Source of the DNA: Nitrospinaceae bacterium
Lineage (GTDB): Bacteria; Nitrospinota; Nitrospinia; Nitrospinales; Nitrospinaceae
NCBI GenBank assembly: GCA_029261535.1
Contig: JAJDBF010000061.1
Location: 62,001-126,000, forward strand
Direction: 5' to 3'
Length of the DNA: 64,000 bases
Under the pieces are notes generated by a model, which saw only the letters and a program-made list of their open reading frames with translations, made no database searches and was not told where the DNA came from. This document shows positions 16,203 through 26,038 of the stretch, in pieces. Each line of letters opens with the position of its first letter. Position 1 is the first letter of the stretch. The translations under genes were made by a program, and so were the position numbers.

Positions 16203-16258
16203 AGAAATCAAAAGCAAAGGCGAGATTCTTTTTCACCTTCGGCTCATCAGAATGACAT
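16203..16258 (-). repeat. Dispersed CATTCTGA...GAAGAATCTCGCC repeat, copy 2
   Basis: Read on the minus strand: ATGTCATTCTGATGAGCC, then AAAAAGAATCTCGCC and CTTTTGATTTCTGG. It matches copy 1 at 14342-14400 word for word in order and spacing, with the opposite orientation. Confidence 0.6.
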
Positions 16259-16402
16259 TGCGGTGCTTTATGGTGTCACCCTGGGCTTGTCGAAAGGCAA
16301 CCCCCACTTTCCTGACATCATCTTTAGAAATTAACACAAAAGATTGGTGGCTAATTCTATCTATTATACCCCTGTAAAATTTCCCTTGCCACGAGTAGAA
16401 GA

Positions 16403-16430
16403 CAAAAAAAAACCTGACCAATCGGCCAGG
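16403..16430 (-). terminator. Terminator downstream of fliE
   Basis: On the minus strand CCTGGCC and GGTCAGG form a 7-bp stem (one G-T pair) with a 4-nt loop, followed by ten T. It ends the flgB-fliE transcript directly after fliE. Confidence 0.85.
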
Positions 16431-16468
16431 CATTTGGAACAGAATTTTTCAGGCGTTGTGATTGATCG

Positions 16469-16789
16469 TTACACCTGCAGACGCATCACTTCCTGATACG
16501 CTTCCACCATTTTGTTGCGGACCTGCATGGTCAGGCGAAACGCGGTGTCGGCTTTTGAAACGGCAAGCATGGCCCCGTGCACACTGTTGGATTCACCCGT
16601 CGCCAGCTTTTCGATAGCCACATCGGCTTCCTTTTGAAGCTCGTTGACCTTCTGGATGGAATCCGACAAGGTTTCGATAAACGAACCCTCTTCGCCCTCC
16701 CCTGCGGTACCCGCCGGTTTAGGTTGGAGATTGCTCAATCCGGGATTGAGCACCGATTTCAGATTCGTTTTTACGGTTATATCCTGCAT
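16469..16789 (-). CDS. fliE: Flagellar hook-basal body protein FliE
   Basis: A 106-residue protein that joins the MS ring to the rod. The C-terminal family signature is ATGESNSVHGAMLAVSKADTAFRLTMQVRNKMVEAYQEVMRLQV. The N-terminal third is variable. It follows flgB by 68 bp; flgC, which normally sits between them, is missing. A strong terminator comes right after, so no fliF or fliG continues the operon here. Confidence 0.93.
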   Translation of the reverse strand: MQDITVKTNLKSVLNPGLSNLQPKPAGTAGEGEEGSFIETLSDSIQKVNELQKEADVAIEKLATGESNSVHGAMLAVSKADTAFRLTMQVRNKMVEAYQEVMRLQV

Positions 16790-16857
16790 AGTCTCTTCTA
16801 ATCTAGTCCTTCAAGCCCCTGATTGTCAATGTGAAAGGAAAATATCCCTCGCTTCAA

Positions 16858-17280
16858 CTATTGGGCGATTTCTGTGATGGCCGCTCTGATTGTAGATGCC
16901 CGTTTACCCATCATCTGAGTGGTAGCGTTGTAGGCAATCTGATTCTCAGCCAGTTTCATCATTTCCTTGTCAAGATTGACATTATTGCCGTTGGCCTTTG
17001 CCGAGTCCTGTTCCTCGAACACATCTGGCATCATATTCTTAACGGCAGAATTTCCAGTTCCAATATGCTTTCCATTGGTGGTCGCCATATCAAGTTCGCC
17101 ACTGGTGCCGATGGCCTGCCTCAATTGACTCTCAAAATTGACATCCTTTGCCTTGTATCCGGGCGTATCCATATTACTGATATTGCTCGAAATCAGAAGA
17201 TGCCGCTGGGACTGGAAATCCAGTGCCTTTTTTAAGACTGAGGGCGTTCTGTTGTTGTAAAGAAGTCTATCGAGTAGCAT
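16858..17280 (-). CDS. flgB: Flagellar proximal rod protein FlgB
   Basis: A 140-residue rod protein. The N-terminus shows the rod-family motif LDFQSQRHLLISSNISNMDTPGYKAKDV, and the C-terminus the helical VNLDKEMMKLAENQIAYNATTQMMGKRASTIRAAI. ATG 17280 with GGAGG upstream is preferred over the frame's earlier start. FlgB exists to assemble with FlgC, FlgF and FlgG; none of these is in the window. Confidence 0.93.
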   Translation of the reverse strand: MLLDRLLYNNRTPSVLKKALDFQSQRHLLISSNISNMDTPGYKAKDVNFESQLRQAIGTSGELDMATTNGKHIGTGNSAVKNMMPDVFEEQDSAKANGNNVNLDKEMMKLAENQIAYNATTQMMGKRASTIRAAITEIAQ

Positions 17281-17546
17281 TGATCTTGCCTCCTGCCTCT
17301 GTTTAAGCAAAACATATGCCGAAATCATAATTTTCCCAGCTTAAATAACAGCACCATAACTTACTATATTTAAAAGGATTATATGAGACAGCCCGTCCGC
17401 TCAAAAGAATCCGAGCACAGGACAAATCAAATTTTTGGCATTTTTTGCCTCAATTGGAGGAAATTTTGACAACTGTTAAATCAAAGCATATTTGGTTATA
17501 CTCAGACAACTCTGTGTAATATTTCTACTCACTCCGATCTTAACTC

Positions 17547-20378
17547 ATGAAAAAACTTTTTGAAAACCTGAATCGATCCTTGCAGAAGTTTGAAAAAGAG
17601 CATCTCTCCGAGATTCTCCACACCGTCGCCACCGGGTTAAAAAAAGGCTTTAATTGCAATACGGTGCGGGTCTATCTTGAGGATTTGTACGAAGGTATGC
17701 TGATCTGCCAGTACATCACTGGCAAGGACCGCCCGGACAACCATCGAATCATCAAATACATTTCACCGAAAGAATCGATCACATCGCAAGCACTTTATGA
17801 AAATTCGGTCATGGTTTCGTGGAAGGTTCCAGGTGGCATGTCGAATTATCGTAATCCATTTGAGACCATTGCCGGCATCAAAAGCATGGTGGTGTTCCCC
17901 ATCACATACCAGATGCGATCCATTGGCACACTCAGCCTCGACTGGGAACAAGAGGGCCAGTTTCTGGATCAGGAAGCGATTGACGGAATCGCAGGATTTC
18001 TTTCAGAAACTAGTGAGCGCATTGAAAAAGCCAAACGCTTCCGCCAGAACCTGACATTTTCCAAGCACATCAACCGAACACGAAAAAAGGAAGCGGCGTG
18101 GATGATGATGCGGTCGGCGGTCAACCTGATTGAAAAACTGACTCTGGCTTCGGTGCTCATCCCCTCCACCCAACTGGACAGCAAAAACATCAACGCCAGC
18201 TCAACCGACCTGGTACAGATTTTCACGGTCTACAGTCAAAACAAGGATCACGCTCCGGTATACAGTGACAAGGATCAGATCAGCGTTCTCAATGACCAGA
18301 ATCTTATCAGTCGCATTATCGAATTTGACGAAGACAAAGGACTGGTCATCCTCGATCCCTCGCGTTCAGATTTTTACACGGCCAATGTAATGGCCGAACA
18401 GTTTCCGCGCAAGGACATTGTCGAGCAACTCAATCTGGTCTCCCTCTACCAAATCCCAAAATTTGATAAGGAGACACATCAGTTTATTTGTGCCGTCAAC
18501 TATTACACCAGCGAATCCTACAAGTTCACACGCTTTGAAAAACAGCTTCTGCAAGAGCATGCGTCTATGGTCGAAAAACTGATCCTTGAACAAAACCCGA
18601 CCCATATTGAAATCCAGGTCCTCTCAGAAATTGAAAGTCTGCTATCCGAACACGAAACCTCCCTGCCCGGCTTTTTGAGCAACATCCTGGCAAAAACTTC
18701 GGAACTGCTTGGCGCAGATTGCGGAACCGTTTCCCTCTTGAAACACATTAACAACACGCCGTGGCTCGTCATTGAAGATGACGAGGGCAACACCATCGGT
18801 GCAAAATCGCGTGACTGGAAAAAAAATAAAATTCCGCCTCTCGCTGTTGGAGGGAATGACCTGCCGGAGGACACGCGCTCACTCAATGGCTATTGTGCGC
18901 ACACGGCTCGACCGGTATTGGTGACGGATGTTCGAAATAAAAATATGACGCAGGGATTTTACAAAAACCTGTCGCCTGCTATCCGTTCGGAACTAGCGGT
19001 TCCCATCATGTTTGAAAACCACGTGCTCGGTGTCATCAATCAGGACAGTTTTCGGGTGAATCATTTCACAGATGAGCATAAAAAAATCCTGCAAATCATC
19101 GCCAGTCTCATCAGTCAGAAAGTGCACAATCTGAAACAAATCGAAGAGATCAAACAGGAGAAATCGGTATTGAGTCAGGAAATTGAGTACCGCGATCCAA
19201 AAGTTTCTTCTTACTATCTGGGAAATGTTATTGGGCGAAGCCGCAAGATACATACGCTGGTAGAACAAATCGATACGGTGGTGGAATCTATTGGCAACCG
19301 TATGGTGAACTGGGATGAGCACCCCCAACAGGAAACGGTTATGGGATTGCCGTCACTTTTGATTGCAGGAAAAACGGGCACGGGTAAAGAGTTTTTCTTC
19401 AACAATATATATTCCCGGCTTTCGGAAATTTTCCAGCGGGAATGTGGTGCTGATTTTAAACTGCCAGTCAAAAAAACCAATATCGCCGCTTACAGTGGAG
19501 AATTGACCTACAGCGAATTATTCGGTCACAACAAAGGAGCCTATACGGGTGCCGACTCTCATCGCCAGGGCATCCTTGAAGAGGCCGATGGCGGCATCGT
19601 TTTCCTCGATGAAATTGGTGATGCGGATCCCAAAACCCAGGTCCAGCTACTGCGGTTTTTAGACACCGGCGTTTTTTTTCGCCTGGGGGAGAATCAACCA
19701 CGGCACTCCAGAATTTTTCTGATCGCCGCCACCAACAAAAACCTCGCTGAAGAAATCACAGCAGGCCGTTTTCGCGAAGACCTGTTTCATCGCCTGAACG
19801 GGCTCAGCTTTAGAATTCCTTCTCTCGATGAAAGGCGCGATGACATCAAGGACCTGGCAATCCATTTTCTGGGTCGTTTACATTTTGCCTACCGAAAAAC
19901 AAATGAAAATGAGCCGACACCTTATCTGGACACACAAGCAATAGAATATCTCAAAAAAAGAAACTATCGCGGCAATGTGAGAGAATTGAAAAATATCCTG
20001 CTTCGTGCATTATTTTTCCGTGATGGACCCAACATCACCAAAACAGATATCGAAGCCGCATGTCAAGACGAAGGCCCCATTACGGATATCGCTCATACCG
20101 AGCAGGACATTCCCGCCGCTCTTCTGGACAAGCTGGAAACACAGGAAAGCGATTTCTGGAACGTCTTGTATCAACCCTTCAAATCAAAAGAAATCACACG
20201 GGATACGGTTAAGACTGTTATCGAAACAGCAAGAGACAAATACCAGACTAACCTGCCGGGTCTTGCGATTAAATTGAGGGTATGCGGCGAAGACTTCCGG
20301 GAGAACGCTGAGGAAAACAAAAAATTTATCAGTTTCAAAAATTTTCTCTACAAAACAATCCGAATTTCTGACATTTAA
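17547..20378 (+). CDS. GAF-domain sigma-54-dependent transcriptional activator
   Basis: A 943-residue enhancer-binding protein. Two GAF-like sensor regions (about 20-160 and 365-530, with ELAVPIMFENHVLGVINQDS) flank a middle region with weak similarity. The AAA+ domain (about 555-800) has Walker A as GKTGTGKE near 608, the sigma-54-contact loop as GAYTGA (usually GAFTGA) near 663, Walker B IVFLDEIGD, and LFHRLNGLSFRIPSLDERRDDI. The C-terminus lacks an ordinary Fis helix-turn-helix; ITRDTVKTVIETARDKYQTNLPGLAIKLRV is a candidate DNA-binding substitute. It is divergent from flgB. RpoN is encoded at 60345. The ligand is unknown. Confidence 0.88.
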   Translation: MKKLFENLNRSLQKFEKEHLSEILHTVATGLKKGFNCNTVRVYLEDLYEGMLICQYITGKDRPDNHRIIKYISPKESITSQALYENSVMVSWKVPGGMSNYRNPFETIAGIKSMVVFPITYQMRSIGTLSLDWEQEGQFLDQEAIDGIAGFLSETSERIEKAKRFRQNLTFSKHINRTRKKEAAWMMMRSAVNLIEKLTLASVLIPSTQLDSKNINASSTDLVQIFTVYSQNKDHAPVYSDKDQISVLNDQNLISRIIEFDEDKGLVILDPSRSDFYTANVMAEQFPRKDIVEQLNLVSLYQIPKFDKETHQFICAVNYYTSESYKFTRFEKQLLQEHASMVEKLILEQNPTHIEIQVLSEIESLLSEHETSLPGFLSNILAKTSELLGADCGTVSLLKHINNTPWLVIEDDEGNTIGAKSRDWKKNKIPPLAVGGNDLPEDTRSLNGYCAHTARPVLVTDVRNKNMTQGFYKNLSPAIRSELAVPIMFENHVLGVINQDSFRVNHFTDEHKKILQIIASLISQKVHNLKQIEEIKQEKSVLSQEIEYRDPKVSSYYLGNVIGRSRKIHTLVEQIDTVVESIGNRMVNWDEHPQQETVMGLPSLLIAGKTGTGKEFFFNNIYSRLSEIFQRECGADFKLPVKKTNIAAYSGELTYSELFGHNKGAYTGADSHRQGILEEADGGIVFLDEIGDADPKTQVQLLRFLDTGVFFRLGENQPRHSRIFLIAATNKNLAEEITAGRFREDLFHRLNGLSFRIPSLDERRDDIKDLAIHFLGRLHFAYRKTNENEPTPYLDTQAIEYLKKRNYRGNVRELKNILLRALFFRDGPNITKTDIEAACQDEGPITDIAHTEQDIPAALLDKLETQESDFWNVLYQPFKSKEITRDTVKTVIETARDKYQTNLPGLAIKLRVCGEDFRENAEENKKFISFKNFLYKTIRISDI

Positions 20379-20648
20379 TTATTCTACAGTAATCAGTTTA
20401 CCCTTTATCATGGACCCGCTTTAAGGAGACTGTCCTCTTCTCAACGCCTATCCAACTAGCCAATTGATGCATAATCTGCTAGAATGACTGGCTTTGAAGA
20501 TGATACTACTCGCATCACCCCCTATAACAGCCTGAGAATCCCTGAATTTCCGACCTTTACGGGAAATTCCAAGTTCATATAGTCTGAAAAAAGAATTTAT
20601 CGACATCCAGCACTGACACAATACAACAAGAAAAAAAAGGAGCCTTAC
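20379..20648. other. Leader region of ahcY with a hairpin
   Basis: About 270 bases. GAATTTCC (20544-20551) and GGAAATTC (20562-20569) form a perfect 8-bp stem with a 10-nt loop; no T-run follows it. AAGGAG lies just before the ahcY start. I looked for the conserved core of the S-adenosylhomocysteine riboswitch and did not see it. Confidence 0.45.
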
Positions 20649-21956
<1,308 letters not shown>

Positions 21957-21975
21957 TAAAGTCTGTATTTTATTA

Positions 21976-22012
21976 ACGGCTTCCCTTTACCGGGGAGCCG
22001 TTTTTTATTTTG
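21976..22012 (+). terminator. Terminator of ahcY
   Basis: ACGGCTTCCC and GGGGAGCCGT form a 10-bp stem with a 6-nt loop, followed by TTTTTTATTTT. It overlaps the last codons of the convergent oleB gene. Confidence 0.9.
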
Positions 22013-22904
22013 TATGGATGGGATATTTTTTAAGAAAGCGAATCACATTAGGAATGATTTCTTCATAAGCATCTTCTACCACATAGTGCCCGGCCTGTTT
22101 CAAAGCCTGCACCTCGGCATTGGGAAGAATTTTTTTCCAACGTTCAAAAAAATACTCTGTGAAACAAAAGTCCTTGAGTCCCCATACAATCAGAGCCGGA
22201 TGATTTTTAAATTGTTCAAGACTCGATTCAATTTCCTGAACCACAGAATAACTTGGAACATCTGGGGTCATGGGAATGTCCTGCACGAATCTCAATTGAC
22301 CGATCCGGTCCTCGGGCCGCTGATAGGGCGCGAGGTATCCCTCACGAACTTTCCCAGTCATTCGTCCCGGAACCTTACTGGCTCGAATCAGTGCAACCCG
22401 CGAAAATGCATTAAGACTCTGAATGGCAAGCGGACCGATCACCGCATGGCGACAGATATTGATACTCCAGGGAATACGATCTGAGAGAAACGCCGAGGTA
22501 TTAAAAATAACCAGGCGTTTTATTTTTTCCGGATGCCGTGTGGCAAACCCCATCCCAATGGCCCCGCCCCAATCGTGCAACACCAGTGTGATGTTATCCA
22601 ATTCAAGTTTCTCAACAAGGGCTTCGACATTCTGGATATGCGTTTCCAGAGTATAGGCATAGTCCTGCGGCTTGTCGGACAACCCACAGCCTATATGATC
22701 CGGAACCACGCACCGGTTTTGATGTTTTAATCCACGAATCAATGAACGGTAATAAAATGACCAGGTGGGATTGCCATGGAGCATGAGCAGAGGATCGCCC
22801 TCCCCTTCGTCCAGGTAATGATAGTTTAAAGAATCAATTTTCAGAATATGAGATTCAAACGGATAAAGCTCTTTGAAAGGAGCGATAATTTCTTCATTTA
22901 CCAT
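22005..22904 (-). CDS. oleB: Alpha/beta hydrolase, OleB-like (beta-lactone decarboxylase)
   Basis: A 299-residue hydrolase of the haloalkane-dehalogenase branch: HGNPTWSFYYRSLI (oxyanion loop), nucleophile Asp111 in LVLHDWGGAIGMGFA, and catalytic His in KQAGHYVVEDA. In olefin-producing bacteria OleB, which belongs to this branch, turns a beta-lactone made by OleC into a cis-olefin and CO2. Assignment rests on the 7-bp overlap with an OleA-type gene. By sequence alone a haloalkane dehalogenase is also possible. Confidence 0.75.
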   Translation of the reverse strand: MVNEEIIAPFKELYPFESHILKIDSLNYHYLDEGEGDPLLMLHGNPTWSFYYRSLIRGLKHQNRCVVPDHIGCGLSDKPQDYAYTLETHIQNVEALVEKLELDNITLVLHDWGGAIGMGFATRHPEKIKRLVIFNTSAFLSDRIPWSINICRHAVIGPLAIQSLNAFSRVALIRASKVPGRMTGKVREGYLAPYQRPEDRIGQLRFVQDIPMTPDVPSYSVVQEIESSLEQFKNHPALIVWGLKDFCFTEYFFERWKKILPNAEVQALKQAGHYVVEDAYEEIIPNVIRFLKKYPIHTK

Positions 22905-23944
22905 TCAACACCCAGCATCATACAGTTGAGACCACTGCCTATCCCGAGCAGGGCTGCCTTGTCGCCGGAAGATAGCACACCGGCTTCGTCACCCTTGGCC
23001 AGGGTGACAGGTAGTGCCGCAGACCCGGTATTGCCAAGGGTTTCCAGAGTTGTAAAATCTTTCGCAGGATCGAGCTGAAATGTTTCCAGCATTAATTTCC
23101 TGTGAAGGGAACCCACCTGATGACAAAAAGAGCGATCAATATCTTTATTGGACCAGGACATTTCTTTTTTAAAAATCTCCCAGGTTTCTGAACCCAGTCG
23201 TATTCCTTCCTGCATTAAAACTTCCGCATCGGTTTCCATGAGCGGTTGTGCAGATAGCCCCATCCCCGTGTCCTCCGTTCCCCGGCAAAGATGATTGTGC
23301 CGGGTGTCGGCTCTTGCGACACCGCCCAGCAGGCGGTGCCTGTTTGCCGACAAGTCGCGGTGAACCAGAAGAACCGCTACCGCCGCCGAACCAATCGTGA
23401 GGGACGCAAAAGCTTTTTTAATTTTAGCGCGGCTTGGTTCCGGATCGCTCAGCAGGCTTTCAATAGTGGCCCTAACCAGGGGCCCACCATTTTCACCAGA
23501 GACGATCAGCCCGGCTTTGATCTGTCCCGTCTCAATCTGATTGGCCACCGTTATCATCGCATTCATCACACCGAGGCAGGCGTTGGAAATATCGTAAACC
23601 ATGCAACCCGGAGGCAATTCCAAATTGTGATGAACAACTGTCGCCGTCGCCGGTTCCAGAAAATCCCGGCAAACACTGGCACAAATGAGGGTTCCAATAT
23701 CGTTCTTATGGATGGAGGTTTTTGCGAGAGCATTTTTAGCGGCGATGGAACTGACTTCACTGGGGAACACACCCTTGTCCCAGAACCGTCTTTCGTGAAT
23801 GCCACTCATCAATTGAAGACGGCCTTCCGGCAATTTTAATTTTTCATAGAGCGGCGCAAGTTCGCGCTCAATATCATCGGAAGTCACCACGTTCTCAGGC
23901 AGGTGATATCCTATAGTTTCAATACAAACATTCTCGTACTTCAT
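22898..23944 (-). CDS. oleA: OleA-type acyl-CoA condensing enzyme
   Basis: A 348-residue thiolase-fold enzyme that joins two fatty acyl-CoAs head to head into a beta-keto acid. Catalytic residues are visible: Cys123 in ISNACLGVMNAM, His275 in FCHQVGSLHRK, Asn305 in LGNTGSAALP, and Glu97 in RDFLEPATAT, corresponding to the OleA glutamate. Ordinary FabH proteins are shorter and lack the block RFWDKGVFPSEV. AAGGAAAG precedes ATG 23944. It overlaps the OleB-like gene by 7 bp; oleC and oleD are not adjacent. Confidence 0.85.
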   Translation of the reverse strand: MKYENVCIETIGYHLPENVVTSDDIERELAPLYEKLKLPEGRLQLMSGIHERRFWDKGVFPSEVSSIAAKNALAKTSIHKNDIGTLICASVCRDFLEPATATVVHHNLELPPGCMVYDISNACLGVMNAMITVANQIETGQIKAGLIVSGENGGPLVRATIESLLSDPEPSRAKIKKAFASLTIGSAAVAVLLVHRDLSANRHRLLGGVARADTRHNHLCRGTEDTGMGLSAQPLMETDAEVLMQEGIRLGSETWEIFKKEMSWSNKDIDRSFCHQVGSLHRKLMLETFQLDPAKDFTTLETLGNTGSAALPVTLAKGDEAGVLSSGDKAALLGIGSGLNCMMLGVEW

Positions 23945-24034
23945 TCAGAACTTTCCTTTAACGTGCCCTTAGTTGGTCGATGAAAATGCCCTGCCACTTC
24001 AGGAATCGTCAATGTTATTTTAGTGTCCGCATTT

Positions 24035-25783
24035 TTACCGAGAGCCACTCGCGAATTGCATCTCGTAGTATTTCTGGTATTGCGCACATTCCGCCAGAAG
24101 TTTTTCATGATTGCCTTCGCCCACAATCTCACCGTGTTCCATCACAAGTATTCGATCCGCATTTTTAACCGTCGACAGTCTATGGGCGATTATAAAAGTC
24201 GTGCGATGTTCCATCAGGTGCTCCAGAGCATCCTGCACCAAACGCTCCGATTCCGAATCAAGGGAGGAAGTTGCTTCATCTAGCACGAGGATGGGAGCGT
24301 TGCGCAAAATGGCTCTGGCAATGGCGAGTCTCTGCCTTTGCCCACCGGAAAGTTTTAATCCACGCTCACCGATCACCGTGTCATAGCCATCATCCAACGT
24401 GTTGATGAAAGTGTCGACATGCGCCGCTTTTGCCGCTTCCAGAATTTCTTCCTGTGAAGCCTCCGGATTGCCCATCCCGATATTGGCCCAGACGGTATCA
24501 TTAAAGAGAAAAGTTTCCTGAGTCACCAAGGCCATTTGCCGTCTAAGAGAATTACTTTTAATCTGGTTGATATCAACTCCATCAATAAAAATGGCCCCTT
24601 TGGTGACCCTGAAAAATTTAAACAAGAGATCCATTAATGTTGTTTTTCCTGCGCCACTCATTCCTACAATAGCAGTGACATCTGATTTTTTTATTGTCAG
24701 GTTGATGTCCTTCAACACCATGCCGTCGCGGGTCGGGTATTCAAAAAATACCGATCGATATTCAATGGTGGATTGAAATTTTTCAATGACCATATCGCCA
24801 TCGTCAGCCGCTTCCGGTCTTTCATCGAGCACTTCAAAAACACGCTCAGCGGCAGACAGGGCTTTTTGCGACTCGGTATATGTCTTGAACAACAAACGTA
24901 TCGGATCATTCATCATGAAAAAAGCCACAATGAATGAAATAAAAACACCCTGAGAAACCTCTCCTTCGATGACCTGCATTCCCCCCAGCCACAGCACCAG
25001 GGCACCGAGGCTGATTCCGATCATTTCCATAAAGGGAGAAGTTATTTCGGTGTACTTCACATCCTTGCGCATGATCCCGAGGAATTCCTGATTGTGCTGA
25101 TGAAGTTTATCTTCTTCCTGTTTCTCAAGGGTAAAAGCACGGACAATTTTTATACCGGAAAAAGATTCAAGCATGGCGGAATTGATATCAGCCAGCACTT
25201 CCTGCCCCCGCCTTCCCAACCGTCGTAGTTTTTTTGCAATGAATGCAATCGGGCCAAGGGCAAGGGGAAACACAACGATGGAGACGATAGCCCATTCCCA
25301 TTTCATGTAGAACACCCAGCCCAATAAACCAATCAGCATGACACCGTTTTGCAGAATATCTTTCACCAGTTTGGTGATGGACAGCAACATGATGTTGACA
25401 TCGTTGATCAAACGGGACATCAATTGTCCGGTGGTATCCCCCTCAAAAAATGTATAGGGAACGCGATGCAGATGCTGAAACATATCCTCTCGTAATTTGG
25501 CCACCAGCTCCCAACCGATGCGCTGAATGATAACGCTTTGAATATATCTCAGGCTGTCCTTGACAAGATACAAAACGATCATCAACAGCGGCACCACTTT
25601 TAGCATAAACATGTCTTTCTGCAGAAATATATCGTCGAATATTTTTTGGATGATTGGGACCGGGGAAGTCGACAGAATCCCGACCAGAACCGAAGTGAAG
25701 ATAGTCAGAATAATCAATTTCCGATAGGGGACCAGATAGGTGATTAATCTTTTGAATATTTGGAAACCGGATTTGGTAGCCAT
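24035..25783 (-). CDS. msbA: MsbA-type lipid A/lipid exporter ABC protein
   Basis: A 582-residue half-transporter with six membrane segments in the first 320 residues and a nucleotide-binding domain with Walker A GMSGAGKTTLMDLL, signature LSGGQRQRLAIARAI, Walker B ILVLDEATSSLDSES and the H-loop AHRLST. MsbA flips lipid A-core across the inner membrane for LPS assembly; drug exporters have the same architecture. It lies 91 bp upstream of oleA on the same strand, so the two may be cotranscribed. Confidence 0.85.
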   Translation of the reverse strand: MATKSGFQIFKRLITYLVPYRKLIILTIFTSVLVGILSTSPVPIIQKIFDDIFLQKDMFMLKVVPLLMIVLYLVKDSLRYIQSVIIQRIGWELVAKLREDMFQHLHRVPYTFFEGDTTGQLMSRLINDVNIMLLSITKLVKDILQNGVMLIGLLGWVFYMKWEWAIVSIVVFPLALGPIAFIAKKLRRLGRRGQEVLADINSAMLESFSGIKIVRAFTLEKQEEDKLHQHNQEFLGIMRKDVKYTEITSPFMEMIGISLGALVLWLGGMQVIEGEVSQGVFISFIVAFFMMNDPIRLLFKTYTESQKALSAAERVFEVLDERPEAADDGDMVIEKFQSTIEYRSVFFEYPTRDGMVLKDINLTIKKSDVTAIVGMSGAGKTTLMDLLFKFFRVTKGAIFIDGVDINQIKSNSLRRQMALVTQETFLFNDTVWANIGMGNPEASQEEILEAAKAAHVDTFINTLDDGYDTVIGERGLKLSGGQRQRLAIARAILRNAPILVLDEATSSLDSESERLVQDALEHLMEHRTTFIIAHRLSTVKNADRILVMEHGEIVGEGNHEKLLAECAQYQKYYEMQFASGSR

Positions 25784-25924
25784 AGTCTTGAGGCAGGAGA
25801 CCTCGCGGTCAGGTAACGTACTGAATCTTTTTCTTCTGACAAGCGGTTCCAGCGAATACGAGAGAATTTTTTATTGTTTATCAGTTAAGGGAATGACCAA
25901 AAACCTTTCTCTTACAGTTGCCCT

Positions 25925-25967
25925 AAAAAAAACCCTGTCACTCCGGGGTTGGACCGAAGTAACAGGG
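25925..25967 (-). terminator. Terminator of the universal-stress/PCP_red gene
   Basis: On the minus strand CCCTGTTACT and AGTGACAGGG form a 10-bp stem with one mismatch, followed by eight T. It ends the transcript of the gene at 26039-28072. Confidence 0.85.
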
Positions 25968-26038
25968 CAATTCTAAATATGAACTGGTTTCAAAGTCCCG
26001 GCCGCCCTGAAACGGAGGCAACCCAAACTCGTGTGGGC

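Larger units (their letters stand above)
15979..16468. other. Gene-free stretch with dispersed repeats
   Basis: About 490 bases between the SmbP-like gene and fliE. It holds repeat copy 2 (16203-16258), the word TTCGACTAGCTCAGGACAAGC near 16157 (a common dispersed element), AAAGGTGCTCTAATTTG near 16088 (like the ends of the 109-bp element), and the fliE terminator. No coding frame is convincing. Confidence 0.55.

Noticed and set aside
14211-16468. Insertion sequence or transposon carrying the toxin-antitoxin pair
   Set aside because: No transposase, no terminal repeats with target duplication; only short common repeats.
16790-16857. Remnant of flgC between flgB and fliE
   Set aside because: The gap is 68 bp and has no residue of FlgC sequence in any frame.
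17436-17449. Sigma-54-like promoter TGGCATTTTTTGCC upstream of the activator gene
   Set aside because: The GG and GC elements are separated by 8 nt instead of 10, so the spacing is wrong.
20379-20648. S-adenosylhomocysteine riboswitch upstream of ahcY
   Set aside because: Expected from the gene, but its conserved core was not seen; only an 8-bp hairpin is present.
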